Shown here: positions 1-11,760 of the stretch, in pieces
Layout of the letters: each line of letters starts with the position of its first letter
Position numbering within the stretch: the stretch's first letter is position 1
From: Phoronis australis
Lineage: Eukaryota > Phoronida > Phoronidae
Length of the DNA stretch: 64,000 nucleotides
Direction: 5' to 3'
Assembly (NCBI GenBank): GCA_002633005.1
Contig: NMRA01000287.1
Span: forward strand, 488,317 to 552,316
Notes under the pieces: model-generated
What the model was told of the DNA's origin: nothing
Seen by the model: the letters and a program-made list of their open reading frames with translations, nothing else
Databases searched by the model: none
Translations under genes and position numbers: made by a program

Positions 1-860
1 TTCGTTCTCAATGAATTCCAATTAAGCAACGTTAGCAAATTTTTATGTACCATTTATCAATATTGTTGCTTCTGATTTCCATTAATGAATCTGTACATAT
101 TTTTGTTTTATATATTCGTAATATCATGTTTAAGTACCGGGATACTTATATTAGATACTACTTAAACGTATATACCTCTATTTATATTAGTTTCATTGGT
201 GAATTGTTTACAACCCAGATATAATTCTTCGCGATTTCTTGGTTTGTCATTATTTCTTTGTATGTTCTGTGTATTCTTCAATAAATATATATCACTTTAA
301 AAAATATAACCGTTTCCTTTTTAAAGAACACTTGTAACCCAACTATCCACCGCTACGTTAAAAGTCGGGGTGAAGTATTTGAAAAATCTGCAAAAAATGT
401 GAAAGAAACTTAAGAATTTGAAGCATATTGGATAAATACATTTGGTCTCGGTTGCTTAGCGGAATAATTTCTCCTGGGATATTACTTCATCTAGGCCAAT
501 TTCGATGCCTTTTGCGTATTTCTATCACATAACTTGCGACACTATCATTGATATTCCAACTTAACATTAAGCGTCAAAATCATCCGATGTAATTTGTCAT
601 TGTCCACGTTAGCGTCAAAACATTGCATCGAACGAGCATTTCTTGTTTTTATTGTAGTACAGATGATATGGTTTCTCATGAATATGCTACAGGTTTCAAA
701 AATAAAAGGCAGAAATCAGTGTAGAATGATAGGATCTGTTTTTCATTACCGACTTATCTAACGACTATGAAAGACGGGAGTTTAGATTTGAAGTGCATAG
801 AAAGTCGTTGTGGCTTACTTTTAACTGAAATGAACTAACACGAAAATGGTTGATGAGAAG
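1..860. other. AT-rich non-coding stretch
   Basis: No reading frame with domain content or paired splice signals was seen here. The sequence is AT-rich with short simple stretches and looks like ordinary intergenic or intronic DNA. Confidence 0.5.
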
Positions 861-1145
861 AATGTACGAGAAAAGAGGTCATGCGACTCAAATGTACTGT
901 AAAAAGAAACTGGAATAAACTGTAAAGCGTGCCTGAAATGTACTGTCAGATGAGACTAAAAGGTATTGTAAGGCGAGACTAAACTGTACATGTACACGTA
1001 CAGTAAAGTGAGACCGAAATGTACTGTAAGGCGTGACTGAAATGGACTGTGATATGAGACTGAGATGCACTGCAAGGCGAGACAAACATTATCTGTAAAA
1101 CGAGTCAGAAATGTACGGTAAAGAGAAACTAAAATCAACGAAGAA
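861..1145. repeat. Degenerate ~23-bp minisatellite (array 1)
   Basis: Imperfect head-to-tail units follow a pattern close to CTGAAATGTACTGTAAGGCG plus a short tail, with a spacing of about 23-24 bases. The same unit family forms a much longer array at about 20.4-21.6 kb. Antisense open frames here (repeating Ser/Leu/Tyr/Phe patterns) come from the repeat and are not genes. Confidence 0.85.
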
Positions 1146-2679
1146 ACGGCATGCCTACTGGTGACCGCCGTCACACGCCTTAATGGTCACGTCTATGCAA
1201 ACAGACTATAAAATGGGAATCTGGTAAAATCGCAATGAACACAGATTTTGTTGTCATACTGTATAGGTCTTGCCAAGGCCAATAACGCCAAGCAACAAAG
1301 CCTACCTTAGTTATTGCCCAGCTGCATGGTTAATTAGTAATGCTATCTATAGAATTCACCTGCTTTCAAGAAATTAAATTTACAATAAGAATTTTACTTT
1401 GTAAAGGAAACCAATCCATTACTTTGTGTTACCGACAACACTATTGCCAGATGTCCCGCTGTTGCTGGGACCTGCGGTCGATTAAAGAACTCTAAACAGT
1501 GGCCCCGAAACATGTGCACCAGTAGCTCGGTGGACCAGAGCGTCTGCACGGTTAGCACGAAGCCCGTGGTTCGAATCTTCTCCGTAGCAGAGACTTTTTA
1601 AGACTTGACTATAGGTCACATGATGTGGCCAAAGTAGCCTGTGTAAAGGCTAACATGTGTAATTTTTACTTATACCATGTGAACGAGCTGATTTATTTAA
1701 ACTCAATTACGTAGTCGACACACAAGTATAAACAATGCTTGGAGCTCTTAGTCCATGTGTACGACTTGCAATAATTTTAAAGCCTCTCAACATACTTTCT
1801 TTCTTGTTTAAGCTCTTAAAATCATAAGGTAATGTTCAAAGAAGTCATGTTGTGTACCAACCCAACGGTAAGTAGATCGAACAGTTTTAAACAGTGACAA
1901 TAAACAGAAACGTCGACTAGTACAATGTTTTGTTAATGAATTGTTTGGTATTCAAAATTCGTACAATTATTTCCCTGTCTATTACTAATTTATATCACGT
2001 CATTCCCTCTGATTCATTTCCCTTCATGTTACTAGTACACCATTAATTACTTTACATTAAAATTTGATTGGTTGTCAAGTTCGTTAATCAACCACTTAGT
2101 ACACAAACGTGTGACAATTCCATAATATTTATTTTCCGATTTTCTATTTTTAGAATTCAAACGTTCACTTAGACAGTCTGGTAATGAAATGTAGGCATAG
2201 TCATTCCGGAACTTCATTATACAACGATAATTAACGAGACCTGTCCGTAGTACTGTTTATTTACCTACATGTATATCTTATGAAAACTCTCGCATCCCTC
2301 GATTGGTTAATGTAAAATTCTAGTGATGGGAACCGTATTCACCTAAGACACGTTTGTCTTTGGATGCTGGTGTATAGGCCTACTCTCGTTCTATGCTGAG
2401 GAGAGTTTTTATCTGGGGACATTTAGAATGTCACGGGAAGGTCGTGAGGGGTGAATGTAGATAGCCCCCAGTAGTTCTCTCAGTAACACTGGGACCTGTA
2501 TAGAACCTTGCTAGAAACGCAACACTTCGCGATATTTAAATGTTACCACGTGATTTTGGCTAGCTTTTTCACCGCTGGAAAACTACTGTACTCTATTCTG
2601 TTCCTTCCCCTGCATAAGGCCTCGAATTGCCAAATGGAATCTGAGAGAATTTTTTGGGGGCATGCCCCCCTAAATTTGC
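1146..2679. other. Non-coding stretch with a tRNA-like repeat
   Basis: No coding exon was recognised. Apart from the tRNA-like repeat near 1.55 kb, the only landmark is a block near 2528-2570 (CGCGATATT then CACGTGATTTTGG) that resembles dispersed blocks at about 33.19 kb and 59.01 kb. Confidence 0.4.
1512..1600 (+). repeat. tRNA-derived SINE-like fragment
   Basis: An A-box-like TAGCTCGGTGG is followed about 45 bases later by a B-box-like GGTTCGAATC, the internal pol III promoter layout of tRNA genes. A GCTC/GAGC D-stem can be drawn, but the T-stem does not pair well and no clean acceptor stem is visible. A decayed tRNA-derived SINE head is therefore more likely than a working tRNA gene. Confidence 0.5.
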
Positions 2680-2894
2680 CACCGTGATTATGTGGATACA
2701 TTTTAAGGACATTGTAAACAATACTGTTCGAGATTATTGTTCTTTGAACAGTTAGGTCCTGTGTAGTTCAACCATAAATCCTGACCAAACCACGTGCCCT
2801 CACGTAGAAACAGTGTGCGTGTCCTGAAGCTGTGAGAGCTACGTATTGAAGCACGAAAAGTACAATGTTGCATACAGTGTATCTTGTCTTTAAG

Positions 2895-2997
2895 GAGAAG
2901 TCAGTCAAAATATGTGGAAAGGAAAGACAATGCATGCCTGACCTCTACCGTCGAGCAAAATGTCTGGAAAAGGAATCGTGCAACTGTCACCAGTTAG
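2895..2997 (+). pseudogene. Lone diverged copy of the EGF-like cysteine-rich exon
   Basis: This is a 103-bp exon-like block between TTGTCTTTAAG (acceptor) and GTATTG (donor), phase 0 in and phase 1 out. It has the same length, phases and splice context as the exon at 23637-23739. The translations match at about 28 of 35 positions and share CMPDLY and [11 protein letters not shown]. The third of six cysteines is Arg here, which would break a disulfide. No partner exons (PAN, EAR, F5/8C) were seen between 3 and 18 kb. It is best read as a relic of a segmental duplication; a working exon of an off-window paralogue is the alternative. Confidence 0.65.
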
Positions 2998-3260
2998 GTA
3001 TTGTGTCGAATGTTATATTTCATTTCGGAGGATCCCTTTCCTGCGTCAATTTCTGAAGCTAAGCTAATGGGATTGAATTTTATATCCTACTGGCCATTAG
3101 GAAGAGCTTATAAAACAAAATAGCTAATCACAGATAGGGTAACCAATTTCTGTTAGTCGGGTAACTCATACAATGTGTAGTTTGAACGTACAGGGATGGT
3201 CAATGGGCTCATGGATATTTCTGAAATGATTTCAAACGGAAAATATCTGATGACTGTAAC

Positions 3261-4055
3261 AATCTTGGAAAGTATGTTTTCACTAATATATCAATACGAG
3301 GTCCCCTCTTGCCAGCGGAAACGTGTCAGGAGAAGACTGGCAATAAGTTTAGGTTACAGTATATTTTGCTGTTCTACATGTATTTGGTTATTAGCAAATG
3401 GCACTTGGCAGACGTGACTCATGTGACCAGCATACTGATCACGCACTTTGTTTACAACAGAATGCAAGACATCATTCGAAGGACAATAACCTATGGGGCC
3501 AGGCTAGCGGAATAAAAATACTAGATAACATTCAAAAAGAAGTTTCCAATATATACCAACCGAACCCCTAAATTCGTGAATCGTAGTGTTTCCGCTTTTG
3601 AGAGGTCGAGTGACAACTAGCGTTGGAGTTTTCAGCCTTTGTCAGTATATTTTGGCCAACAGTGTGCGGGACATGTACATGTAGGTTATCACAATGCGAA
3701 ACGAAACAGTGAGTTGAGAAATTGTTGTAAAAATGATTCTTGAAACAGCATATTTAACTAATGCTGTTCTGTGCAAATTTTCAAAACATACATGTACGTT
3801 CGAACTTATCTATGGTTCAGATTTGATAAATAATGCAATCCAGGGACATATCCTGGAGTCTACCACAATTTGTAAGGCAAAAGGAGCTAAGCACAGAGGG
3901 CATTCTGTATGCATTTTGTAAACTGTATTTTTACCCGTTGATAAAGCAAAGTGGCAAAACACAGTGCCATTAAACATGATCACATGATAAGATCGAAACA
4001 GTTGATAAAAACTTCTAATTTTCACAGAAGACTGTTATAGAAACATCACAGAAAG
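3261..4055. other. Non-coding stretch
   Basis: Several short open frames overlap here in different registers. None shows a domain, a signal peptide or convincing splice partners. The first part may still belong to the duplicated block around 2.7-3.3 kb. Confidence 0.4.
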
Positions 4056-5225
4056 CCGAGACAGTTTGATGAAGGCAGTTTCCTTAAGGCATACAGTAGA
4101 ATACGTGAGGATTGTACATCCATCAACTCAGCTGCAGCAAAATAACGTGTTCTATACCAAACGCTGAGAGGTCGAGTACGTGGGAGGACAGAACCTGAAT
4201 GCGTCGCAATGAGTGTGTCTCCAGGGACCCTTAATTGCAAAGCATATAAAAATGCGAGTCACAGCAGCAGGGTGCAAGGAAGCCAGGAGAGTCTCTTTCC
4301 ATTTAGTGGTTTAGAGGTTTCTTGAAGCGCTGGAAGGAGGTGAGAGCTGAGAAGAAAAAAGTCTATAATATGCAAGACCAAAGTCTGCAAGTCAAATGAA
4401 GATTGATAAGTATTTTGAAGTACTACAGTCTACTTTGGTCAAGTATGGTCAGAAAGACACAAGTCACACACAGACAGCACTGAAGTAGAATGGAAGAAAG
4501 AGCATAACATCATGATCTTCAATTGACTTTCCGACAATCCTGAATATATCCCATTTGACAACACCGTTTTCCTCCTTTAGAGTAATACTAAATCAACAGT
4601 GTTCTTGTCGACTACTGGCGGAAGATCAGGTTGAAAATTATTCTTTTTTACCAAACTGTTGCAAAGGTGTACAGATGGGAAAAGTTCATTAGCAAGTGAT
4701 ATAGTAAGATCAAGAACATGTGCAACTTGGTCTTGTATGGTGCTGACGCAGATTTAAAAATTGTGACTATAGAAAACGAACACAACGAAAGCACATGTGG
4801 CCAAAAGGCACAGGTACAGTTGTAACAAAAATGTACATATGACAAAATTAAGGCACAACGGACAACAAAGAAACATGTGATAAAAAGTCCAAGGTAACTT
4901 TTAAGCCATGTGGAGCGAATAACAGTAACACAAGTAAAGTTAAGAAACTACGAATTGATAATGAACCAGGTCCATCAGGATTAAAGTCATCACAAGCTCC
5001 ATAATTCAAAAAGTGACCACGATGAGGACTTGGACGCAGATGATGAGGGCAGTTGCTGCATCTGCAACAAGGGGTCACCGCCGCAACTACGTCAGTGTGT
5101 GATCATGAACTGGGGAAAATATGAATTCCAGGACTGCAGCCACTGGACTCACATAAGGTTGTGCTGTGATGTGACAGCACTAAGGCCACACCACAGAATT
5201 TTCTGATCCTGCCAAAGCGTACCAT
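4056..5225 (+). pseudogene. Pogo-type (psq HTH) transposase relic with PHD-like tail
   Basis: Broken plus-strand frames show three landmarks in the order expected for pogo/Jerky-like transposases. First, about 4060-4190 encodes a psq-type helix-turn-helix (SINSAAAK, then a Thr-Leu and Gly-Arg ending). Second, about 4318-4460 encodes the start of the catalytic region (FLKRWKEVRAEKKK, later IDKYFEVLQSTLVKYGQKD). Third, about 5000-5206 encodes an acidic stretch and a PHD-like finger (CCICNKGSPPQL ... DCSHWTHIRLCC). Stops and shifts separate the pieces, and the DDE core between them is not readable. A cysteine-rich tail of this kind is known from pogo-like elements of marine invertebrates. It is a dead DNA transposon copy. 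Confidence 0.7.
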
Positions 5226-6344
5226 GCCGTCAGCTCCAAGAAGAGTAACAAGTAACCACTAGGATAGGCTGTGCGTAATATATGTTAAAACATTTCGTAT
5301 TTATGTATTAAATAACAAGATAGTTATTTAAAGAGATTAGACGCAGAAAAGTTTATTGTTGGTCAAGTCACAACACTTAGAATAGATTCAAATGGACATT
5401 GCGTAAACACACTTCACTCAATAGTCCTTTACAAACAAATATATAGTACAATTAATTGCCTAGCAATGCGAACAAAATCCATAACGCATCACAAAAGCCA
5501 CAATCTAGCCAGAGAACAATTACCAAAACAAATCAAATCAATGTAAATCAAGCTGACATTCAACAATCATAGACTGTTATAAAATCTAATCCATCACGCC
5601 CAAAAACATGACGGACATCACAATCACAAGCCTTTTATCAATCTAATGGCATATATACGTACTAACCATGGTTAAATTGATATAAATATTGCTACATTCC
5701 AAAATTACGGAAAGTATGCGACAAATAATACTGAGCTTTACAATAAGAAATTCCTTCAAATTTCACAACGCACAAAGATGGTCCGATCTGCTCCCACAGT
5801 CAAACAACTTAAATGCTCATGGAGGTATGCTTTTGATGCTAAAGTGGATAACCACAAATAACCGGTAATAACCAGACGTTTTCCTAACCAAACCTACGTA
5901 GGAATGACAAAATAAGACAAACAGTAATGAACTACTCCACTACTCTCTGGCTCAGCGGTGAAGGATGGTGCAAGAAACGAACAGCAAACCAGTGTCACGG
6001 GTTCAAACATCATTATTTACACCTGTTGTTCATGATAGATTTCCCAACACAATAAAACCATGTTTAGCACAAATCTATCCCATGTCATGTTCCCACTGCT
6101 ACCAGATCTTCGCTTGCAGTGACTACTTATATAATCGGCCTCAGGATGATGAGCGATCCAGACAGTTTTGGCTCATTAGCAAAACAAAGGTTACAATTAC
6201 ACACTTTCCTGCATAAACAATGTGAACACTTACCGTTATCGCTTACTCAGAATGTGTTTTGTCCCAGTTACTAAATCGGCCGTTTTTATTCGCGCACGCA
6301 TACACCTGTATGTAGATGTGGTTGCAAATCGACTTAACGTTTTT
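5226..6344. other. Non-coding stretch with a second tRNA-like repeat
   Basis: AT-rich DNA without recognisable coding content, apart from the SINE-like fragment at about 5.95 kb. The 83-codon open frame starting at 5965 overlaps that repeat and has no domain signature. Confidence 0.4.
5945..6062 (+). repeat. tRNA-derived SINE-like fragment
   Basis: CTGGCTCAGCGGTG resembles a pol III A box, and GGGTTCAAAC about 45 bases downstream resembles a B box. No full cloverleaf could be drawn. The arrangement matches the head of a tRNA-derived SINE, but the body was not identified. Confidence 0.45.
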
Positions 6345-6878
6345 CAGTGGCCGGTTGCATGAAACATTCCCTAAATGTCAGGGACGTCCTTAAGTCTTAG
6401 GGACGTCCCTAAACTTTAGGGACTGTTGCATGAAAAGTTCCCAGTTAGTTTAGTCTTTAAACAGGGACTCAACTTTTGGGGTTACCGAAAGTTAGTCCCC
6501 AAGTTGAATGACGTCATTGGTTTAATTCACATGCAGTCTGTTCAACAGTTCAAAACACGGGTTACTGGTGTCATCATATCGCTTGAATTCATCGTTTAAC
6601 ACCAATAAATCATCACACGCCCATGTAAAACTCTTAAAAAGACACCGAGTTCTTATAAAAACGTGTTTTTTTATTTCTCTGTTACGGATTTATTGCTATT
6701 TGGACACCGTAGCCTACAAAGTTCAGCAGGCCAATTTACTTGTGCCAAGGTCCGTAGCAGGAGTTCGGGATTTGTTCGAGATAACTTCGAAGTATTCTTC
6801 AGTGAAATACCAACAGGAGGACCTAGGTCTGTGTTGTTTAGACTTGTGATTTTTTGAGCTCTAAACACACAAAGCGCT

Positions 6879-6988
6879 TGTTATCCCGGCAGTGGCCGAG
6901 AACCCGATCAGGACCGCCGCGGCCGGACTGACTCGTTATCCCGGCCAGTGGGTCAGAACCCGATCAGGCCTGTAGCGGCTGCCGATAC
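6879..6988. repeat. Two-copy ~55-bp tandem repeat
   Basis: Two adjacent GC-rich units share TTATCCCGG, CAGTGG and GAACCCGATCAGG in the same order. The unit is unusually GC-rich for this window and lies inside the TIR element. Confidence 0.7.
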
Positions 6989-7639
6989 TGGCACGAACAT
7001 AAACCAGATTGAGTTGGAAACTAAACCTCCAGTTACGAAAAGACGGTAATAATGAATCAAAGAAATAATGTGCAAGTAATTATTTATCTGAATTAACTGC
7101 GAAACAGAAAATCTACTTACTTGTCGGGGGCCACGAAATTGGGTCCCCCTTTTCACAGACCGTCAAGGCAAAGGTTGTACAGTAACAATGATTTGAATAA
7201 TGTATATGTATTTCTAAATAAAGATTTCCCTAAGATGTGACCATAGCATATATAATTGAGTAATTGATTCACAACAGCTGTCTGTCGGCAAACACTGAAT
7301 TAGCATGCGCTCACACGACCTCGGTGCCTTGTCAATTACCTATATCGCCGGCATCAAAAGCCGGTAACGCAGCGGTTTATTCACTGCTGGCTTCTCAACA
7401 TTTACACTCACCTATACCGCAAAGGCGTTGCAAATTGTTTCTTATGAAGCTTACTTTGTTTCAGTTTGATACAAGGATTGGTTAGGATGAGAATAATTCA
7501 TTTTGAAACAGAATGCAGAACAAATGTCTACACGGCAACTCGCCCGGCGCCAATCCCGACTAAGTCAAGAGCTCATCCGACGAAGATTTTGCGGGTTGGA
7601 TCGTTAGGTTTCACAGGCTATGAGTTCGAACCGGAATAC

Positions 7640-7943
7640 ACTGATCAACAAATAATACAGAAGCGTCGTGAACATGCACAGGCAACGGAACGCATGGATA
7701 GTTCTTCGGTAAGCTGTAATTCGTCAAAGAAATCACTGTCGACGAAATGCCGGTCACAACAAGGAGATGTTTCACGAACTCATACTTGCTATTAACAGCG
7801 TACCTTTTATTCTTCACTATCGCGAGCCACTTCCTGAGCATTTCGGACTCTCGTGGAAGTCGAAAAAGCGATATACACGCTTTCTTCGCCGCTTCATAGT
7901 TCGGACAAGCGGGAACGATGCACCGCAATATAGCGGCATTCAC
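7640..7943 (-). pseudogene. Broken THAP zinc finger
   Basis: The minus strand encodes both halves of a THAP (C2CH) DNA-binding finger in two frames. The first half has RCIVPACPNYEAAKK, then FRLPRESEMLRKWL. The second half, in another frame, has CCDRHFVDSDFFDE, matching the conserved Cys-x2-His-Phe then SDF. The break is near 7770-7780. The usual zinc-binding His before Arg-x-Pro appears as Phe, and no ATG opens the first frame, so the copy is degenerate. It lies inside the 6.3-8.6 kb TIR element and is presumably what remains of its transposase. Confidence 0.65.
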
Positions 7944-8599
7944 TCTGCATACGAACCACTGAGGTCGCTGAGTCGTTTCTCTCCTCCCTCATGGGTTAAC
8001 GTGACACCTCTCGGCAAGGTGAGGTCGACCGTATAAGAGGCGATGTGGATATAAACCGGTTAAGACGCTAAAAAAGGCTAATTAACTCGGGTGGCATTCT
8101 CGTTTAATTCCCCGAGCAGACGACTTTAACAGCGTTGTTAAGTGCAGCGACTCCTACCGGAGATTCTGGTATTCACACCAGTTCACCACGAGTTACTATT
8201 TTTTATTTACATTAGCGTGGGAGGCCACATCGTATCGTCTGCTCTCTCAACTGCAGTTGAAAACCCGAATTCTCAGATAACGCACATTGACTGTCCAATC
8301 TACTCGAGCAATTATTCAAAAGGTGGAACCGAAGATGTAAATGCGACAGGTATTCTCTCGTTGATAATAATTTACACCATAATAATTGACCTTAGCCACG
8401 GCGATCATTGGTATTGTTCGGGTTTGGGAATCTACTTTGGATTTAGGGCGCTCCCATTAAGGACCGAGTGTAGGACCTCCTCATGCAACAGTCCTTATAC
8501 AAAATCCTTATAGGGACTTCCCTAACTAGTTTGGGACCTTGGTTATGACTCTAATTAGGGTCTGTTTCATGCAACCGGGCACTGGCGTCCACGTGTCCG

Positions 8600-9770
8600 C
8601 TCGATATCTCATAAACACCTACTTGGATGTTGGACGTTGACACAAGCGTATAGGACATCACTAGAATAATGCGTGGTACTTTTAAATCTGGGGTCGGGGG
8701 CTTGGCTTTTTCTGATTTTTGGCGGGAAAACAGTTTCCAGGTGATGTGTAGGGAACCAAGTGAGGGAAACACAAATGTCTGTGATGACAATGCGGGGCCC
8801 CATCACCAAAGTGTAGGGCAAATCTGACAACTGCAGTTCCTCCTAGATGTTACCGACATGAGCTTTATAAGTGTTGCTTTGGGAAGTGCGTTTCCGGGTG
8901 ATATCTGAAGAAGATATGGACAGATTTCTTTAAAACTTAAAACTTAGCTATAGTATAGGATTGCAACAGGATCAATTGACTTTCGGACGTACTCAACGAC
9001 CTTATCGCCTCCAAGTGACCATTTTGTGTGAGAGCTTTTCAGGATCGTCGGTAAAGAACTGACTAAAAAAATTGTCTCCTTTTGGCAATTTTGTGTTGTA
9101 CCGTTTGCTTGTGATGTGTACAAAACGGAGTGAAGGAGTTTAATGAAAGCTGGCATCGACGTATGTGATGGCAATGCAGAGGCATCATTAATATTTCGGA
9201 CATTTTCTACCTCTGCAGCACATCCAACGCACCATTTAGTTTGCGACATGCTCCTTTTCAAAAGTTGTTTGGGGGAAGAAGGTTTCTGGATGATATCTAA
9301 AGAACCGATCGGCAACCTTAATTAACGCTTGACAAAGCGGTACATAGTGAGACAGCGCCAGCATCATTTAATTTTCGGGCAGATTCGGCAATTGCAGTGC
9401 CGCCTAGTGTGTCATTTTCGTAAGTGTTTCCGGGTGATATGATTTATACATGTACCTAATAGAAGCATTTCAATGAAAGTTAACACAGAGGAATATGTTA
9501 TCAATGTGCGACCAACGTCTAATATTCTACAGTTGCAGAACCTCCTAGAGGTTATTTTTTTCTTCAAAATGGTCTTTTAACTGCTCTTTGGAGGCAGATC
9601 GTTCTTGAGTGATATTAAGGGAACAAATTAACGGATTTCAATGAAACTTGACACCCGCACTATTTGAATTTCAATCGATTTGACCTCAGCAGAATCTATT
9701 AATAACTTCTTCGAGGAAGCATTTTCACGATGATGGAGAATCTAATGGAACTTGACACTGAGCTTTGTGA
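8600..9770. repeat. Degenerate tandem repeat block
   Basis: At least five diverged units share landmarks in a fixed order: a GCAG...CCTCCTAG motif, then GTTTCCGGGTGATAT or a variant, then ATTTCAATGAAACTTGACAC or a variant. Examples lie near 8830-8940, 9205-9330, 9387-9490, 9530-9655 and 9681-9760. Unit length varies through indels. No coding role is supported; the minus open frame of about 120 codons is probably a by-product. Confidence 0.55.
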
Positions 9771-10457
9771 TGTCCTTGCGCCATCACCATTACAAATTTT
9801 GCGCGGGTGGAAATATGTTCCAGTGAAAAACATTCGAAATCTTTGCTCCCCTCAAAATCATGTAAAAGTTCAGTTTTAACGTGTTTTATTGAGAAACGTT
9901 GGAATGATTACTTCGGTGATTACTTTGACAAGTAATTTCGCATCGTTGGACGTAAAGAGTTATGCTGCATTTATTGGAACGTAAATTTCCCAAGGCTTGT
10001 TGTATACAAAGCTAAATTCGTAACCCTCTTTTCAGTAACATTGATGAATTTTGCAGGCGCTTGTTGTATCGATAAAACTGGAAAGAAATTCTGTCTTTTG
10101 GTATTCATTGCTATTCAAAATGGAATTTATCCGCTTTATGCAAATTATTATCTCACATGTCTAAAACTTGGTAAAAGTTGTTGAAATGCTACGTAGTGGA
10201 GTCTCTAAAGCGGCTTACGACATGTCAGCTGATTTAATCGGAATAGAAGACATACTTGGAGGAATCTTTCGTGAGACAGCAGCTGTCAAAATATGGCTTT
10301 TTATGAAATTTTGTTGAATCGAGGAGTCAAGTTTTTGAATATTTTCGTACAAATAGTTAATGACTGCTAAGAGCTACATGTAGGTTGGTGATCAAAAATA
10401 GAGACTGATGTAACCGTATCTTAAGTTTCCGCTACCCCATAGCCTTATTCACGATGT

Positions 10458-10895
10458 GTGAGTTTGGTTCTATGTTCTCTTTGTAAAGGTTTCAACCTAC
10501 TGTATCTAGTAGTAAAAAGGTTTGGCTTGCCGCCGGGAATAGAAATTGTTCAGTCTTCTCCGGTAGTGGCGCTTCAAGTTTATGTAGTAAACAGGAAATC
10601 ACCCTTTATTTCTACGGAAGAGGAGAGAGCGGTGAGTGCTAGTGAGCCAATGATACCTCTGGAACATAAACCAGTTTTCACTGTTGCGGGAAGTATTTCA
10701 CGGAAACCTGCCCCATGTGTGGCTACGTTATCTACAACTAATAGAGTTGCTGATATTAAGCCAGAGATGATGAGACCTGTACCTAATTCTGCAGAGGTAT
10801 TAAGACTGAACATCAGGAGGTATTTACTCCTCATGCCGATAGGTTTGGAGTTGCCCCAAAAGGTTAATAGTTCTGAACAAGTTCTTACTATTTGA
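10458..10895. other. Region open on both strands, unidentified
   Basis: A plus frame of 145 codons and a minus frame of 84 codons (10580-10834) overlap here, unusual for this AT-rich window. The minus product is hydrophobic and Gly/Ser/Thr-rich with two possible membrane segments (GTGLIISGLISATLLVV and a later Ala/Leu-rich stretch). The plus product is Val/Pro-rich without a recognised motif. I do not recognise either. Possible explanations are an inserted organellar or transposon fragment, a degenerate exon, or chance. Confidence 0.25.
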
Positions 10896-11629
10896 GATAA
10901 ATCAAATTTCTCATCTAAATCTTGAGCAGCACAGTAATGGCGGGCACTAAGTCCCGTATGAGGTTAGATGCCATTACAAAAAACACACGTGGAATTACCT
11001 CAAAGAATACTTGTTCTGAACTGATCAGAACTTGTCGATTATTACCGAAGTCGTTACTGCCATGATTCAAGAATCAAATGTGCTGAAAACTTGCACGTCT
11101 TTTCATTCAAAATTGGTTGCGTTCTCCGTAATCCCAAAATTTTTAGTTTCCGTTCGCCTCCAACTTTGGAATTAGTTGTGTTACAGAACCGAGTGAACTC
11201 GTGTACCAGTGACACACTCACATTAAAACTAGATTAATTCATTTCACCCTGTGCAGTGACCAACAGGCATCGGCACGCAATGCGCAAGTACATGTAATCT
11301 GACAACCGATGACGCAACTGAAACCCTACCCAAAAACTAGCAGCTGACCATCTTAAAATTTGGTCGGCTGGCGGTTAGTCGGCAAACAAAAGTCGGATTG
11401 GGGATGCATTGTGTATGAGCAGAGCGGTCAGCTGACGGTCGGCTAAAAAGTAGCCGAAAGGTCAGCTATATTGCCGGCCTTTCGTCGATTCCTAACCTAT
11501 TGGTTCGGCACCTATACGATGGCTCCTCTGACCATGTGGATCAGTTTAAGCTAAAAGCTGAATAAAATATTTTTACTTTTGTGTGGACATGATGTTACAA
11601 TGCTGGAACTATGCTATTATCAAGTATGG

Positions 11630-11670
<41 letters not shown>

Positions 11671-11671
11671 G

Positions 11672-11716
<45 letters not shown>

Positions 11717-11760
11717 CTGTGTGTGTATGTTTGTATACACACAAACACACACACGCACAT
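11630..11760. repeat. Compound TA/TG microsatellite
   Basis: A (TA)n run from about 11632 to 11694 passes into a (TG)n run to about 11730, then a short CACA/CAAA-rich tail. Overlapping Tyr-Ile and Cys-Val open frames on both strands are artefacts of the repeat. Confidence 0.95.

Larger units (their letters stand above)
6345..8584. mobile_element. TIR DNA transposon (~2.24 kb) with THAP remnant
   Basis: The ends are inverted copies: the left end reads CAGTGGCCGGTTGCATGAAA and the reverse complement of the right end reads CAGTGCCCGGTTGCATGAAA. Both are followed by TIR-internal CCCTAA/AGGGAC-type motifs and an inner GGACTGTTGCATGA, so each TIR is about 100 bp. No clear target-site duplication was seen. 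A broken THAP zinc finger lies inside on the minus strand. THAP fingers occur in P, Kolobok and ISL2EU (PIF/Harbinger) transposases; without a catalytic domain or TSD I cannot choose between them. Confidence 0.75.

Noticed and set aside
861-1145. CRISPR-like array
   Set aside because: Units are contiguous without unique spacers, and the genome is eukaryotic.
1512-1600. Functional tRNA gene
   Set aside because: A- and B-box-like motifs are present but the T-stem and acceptor stem do not pair; a SINE relic fits better.
8142-8513. 123-codon plus frame near the right end of the TIR element
   Set aside because: No transposase motif; it runs towards the TIR and appears fortuitous.
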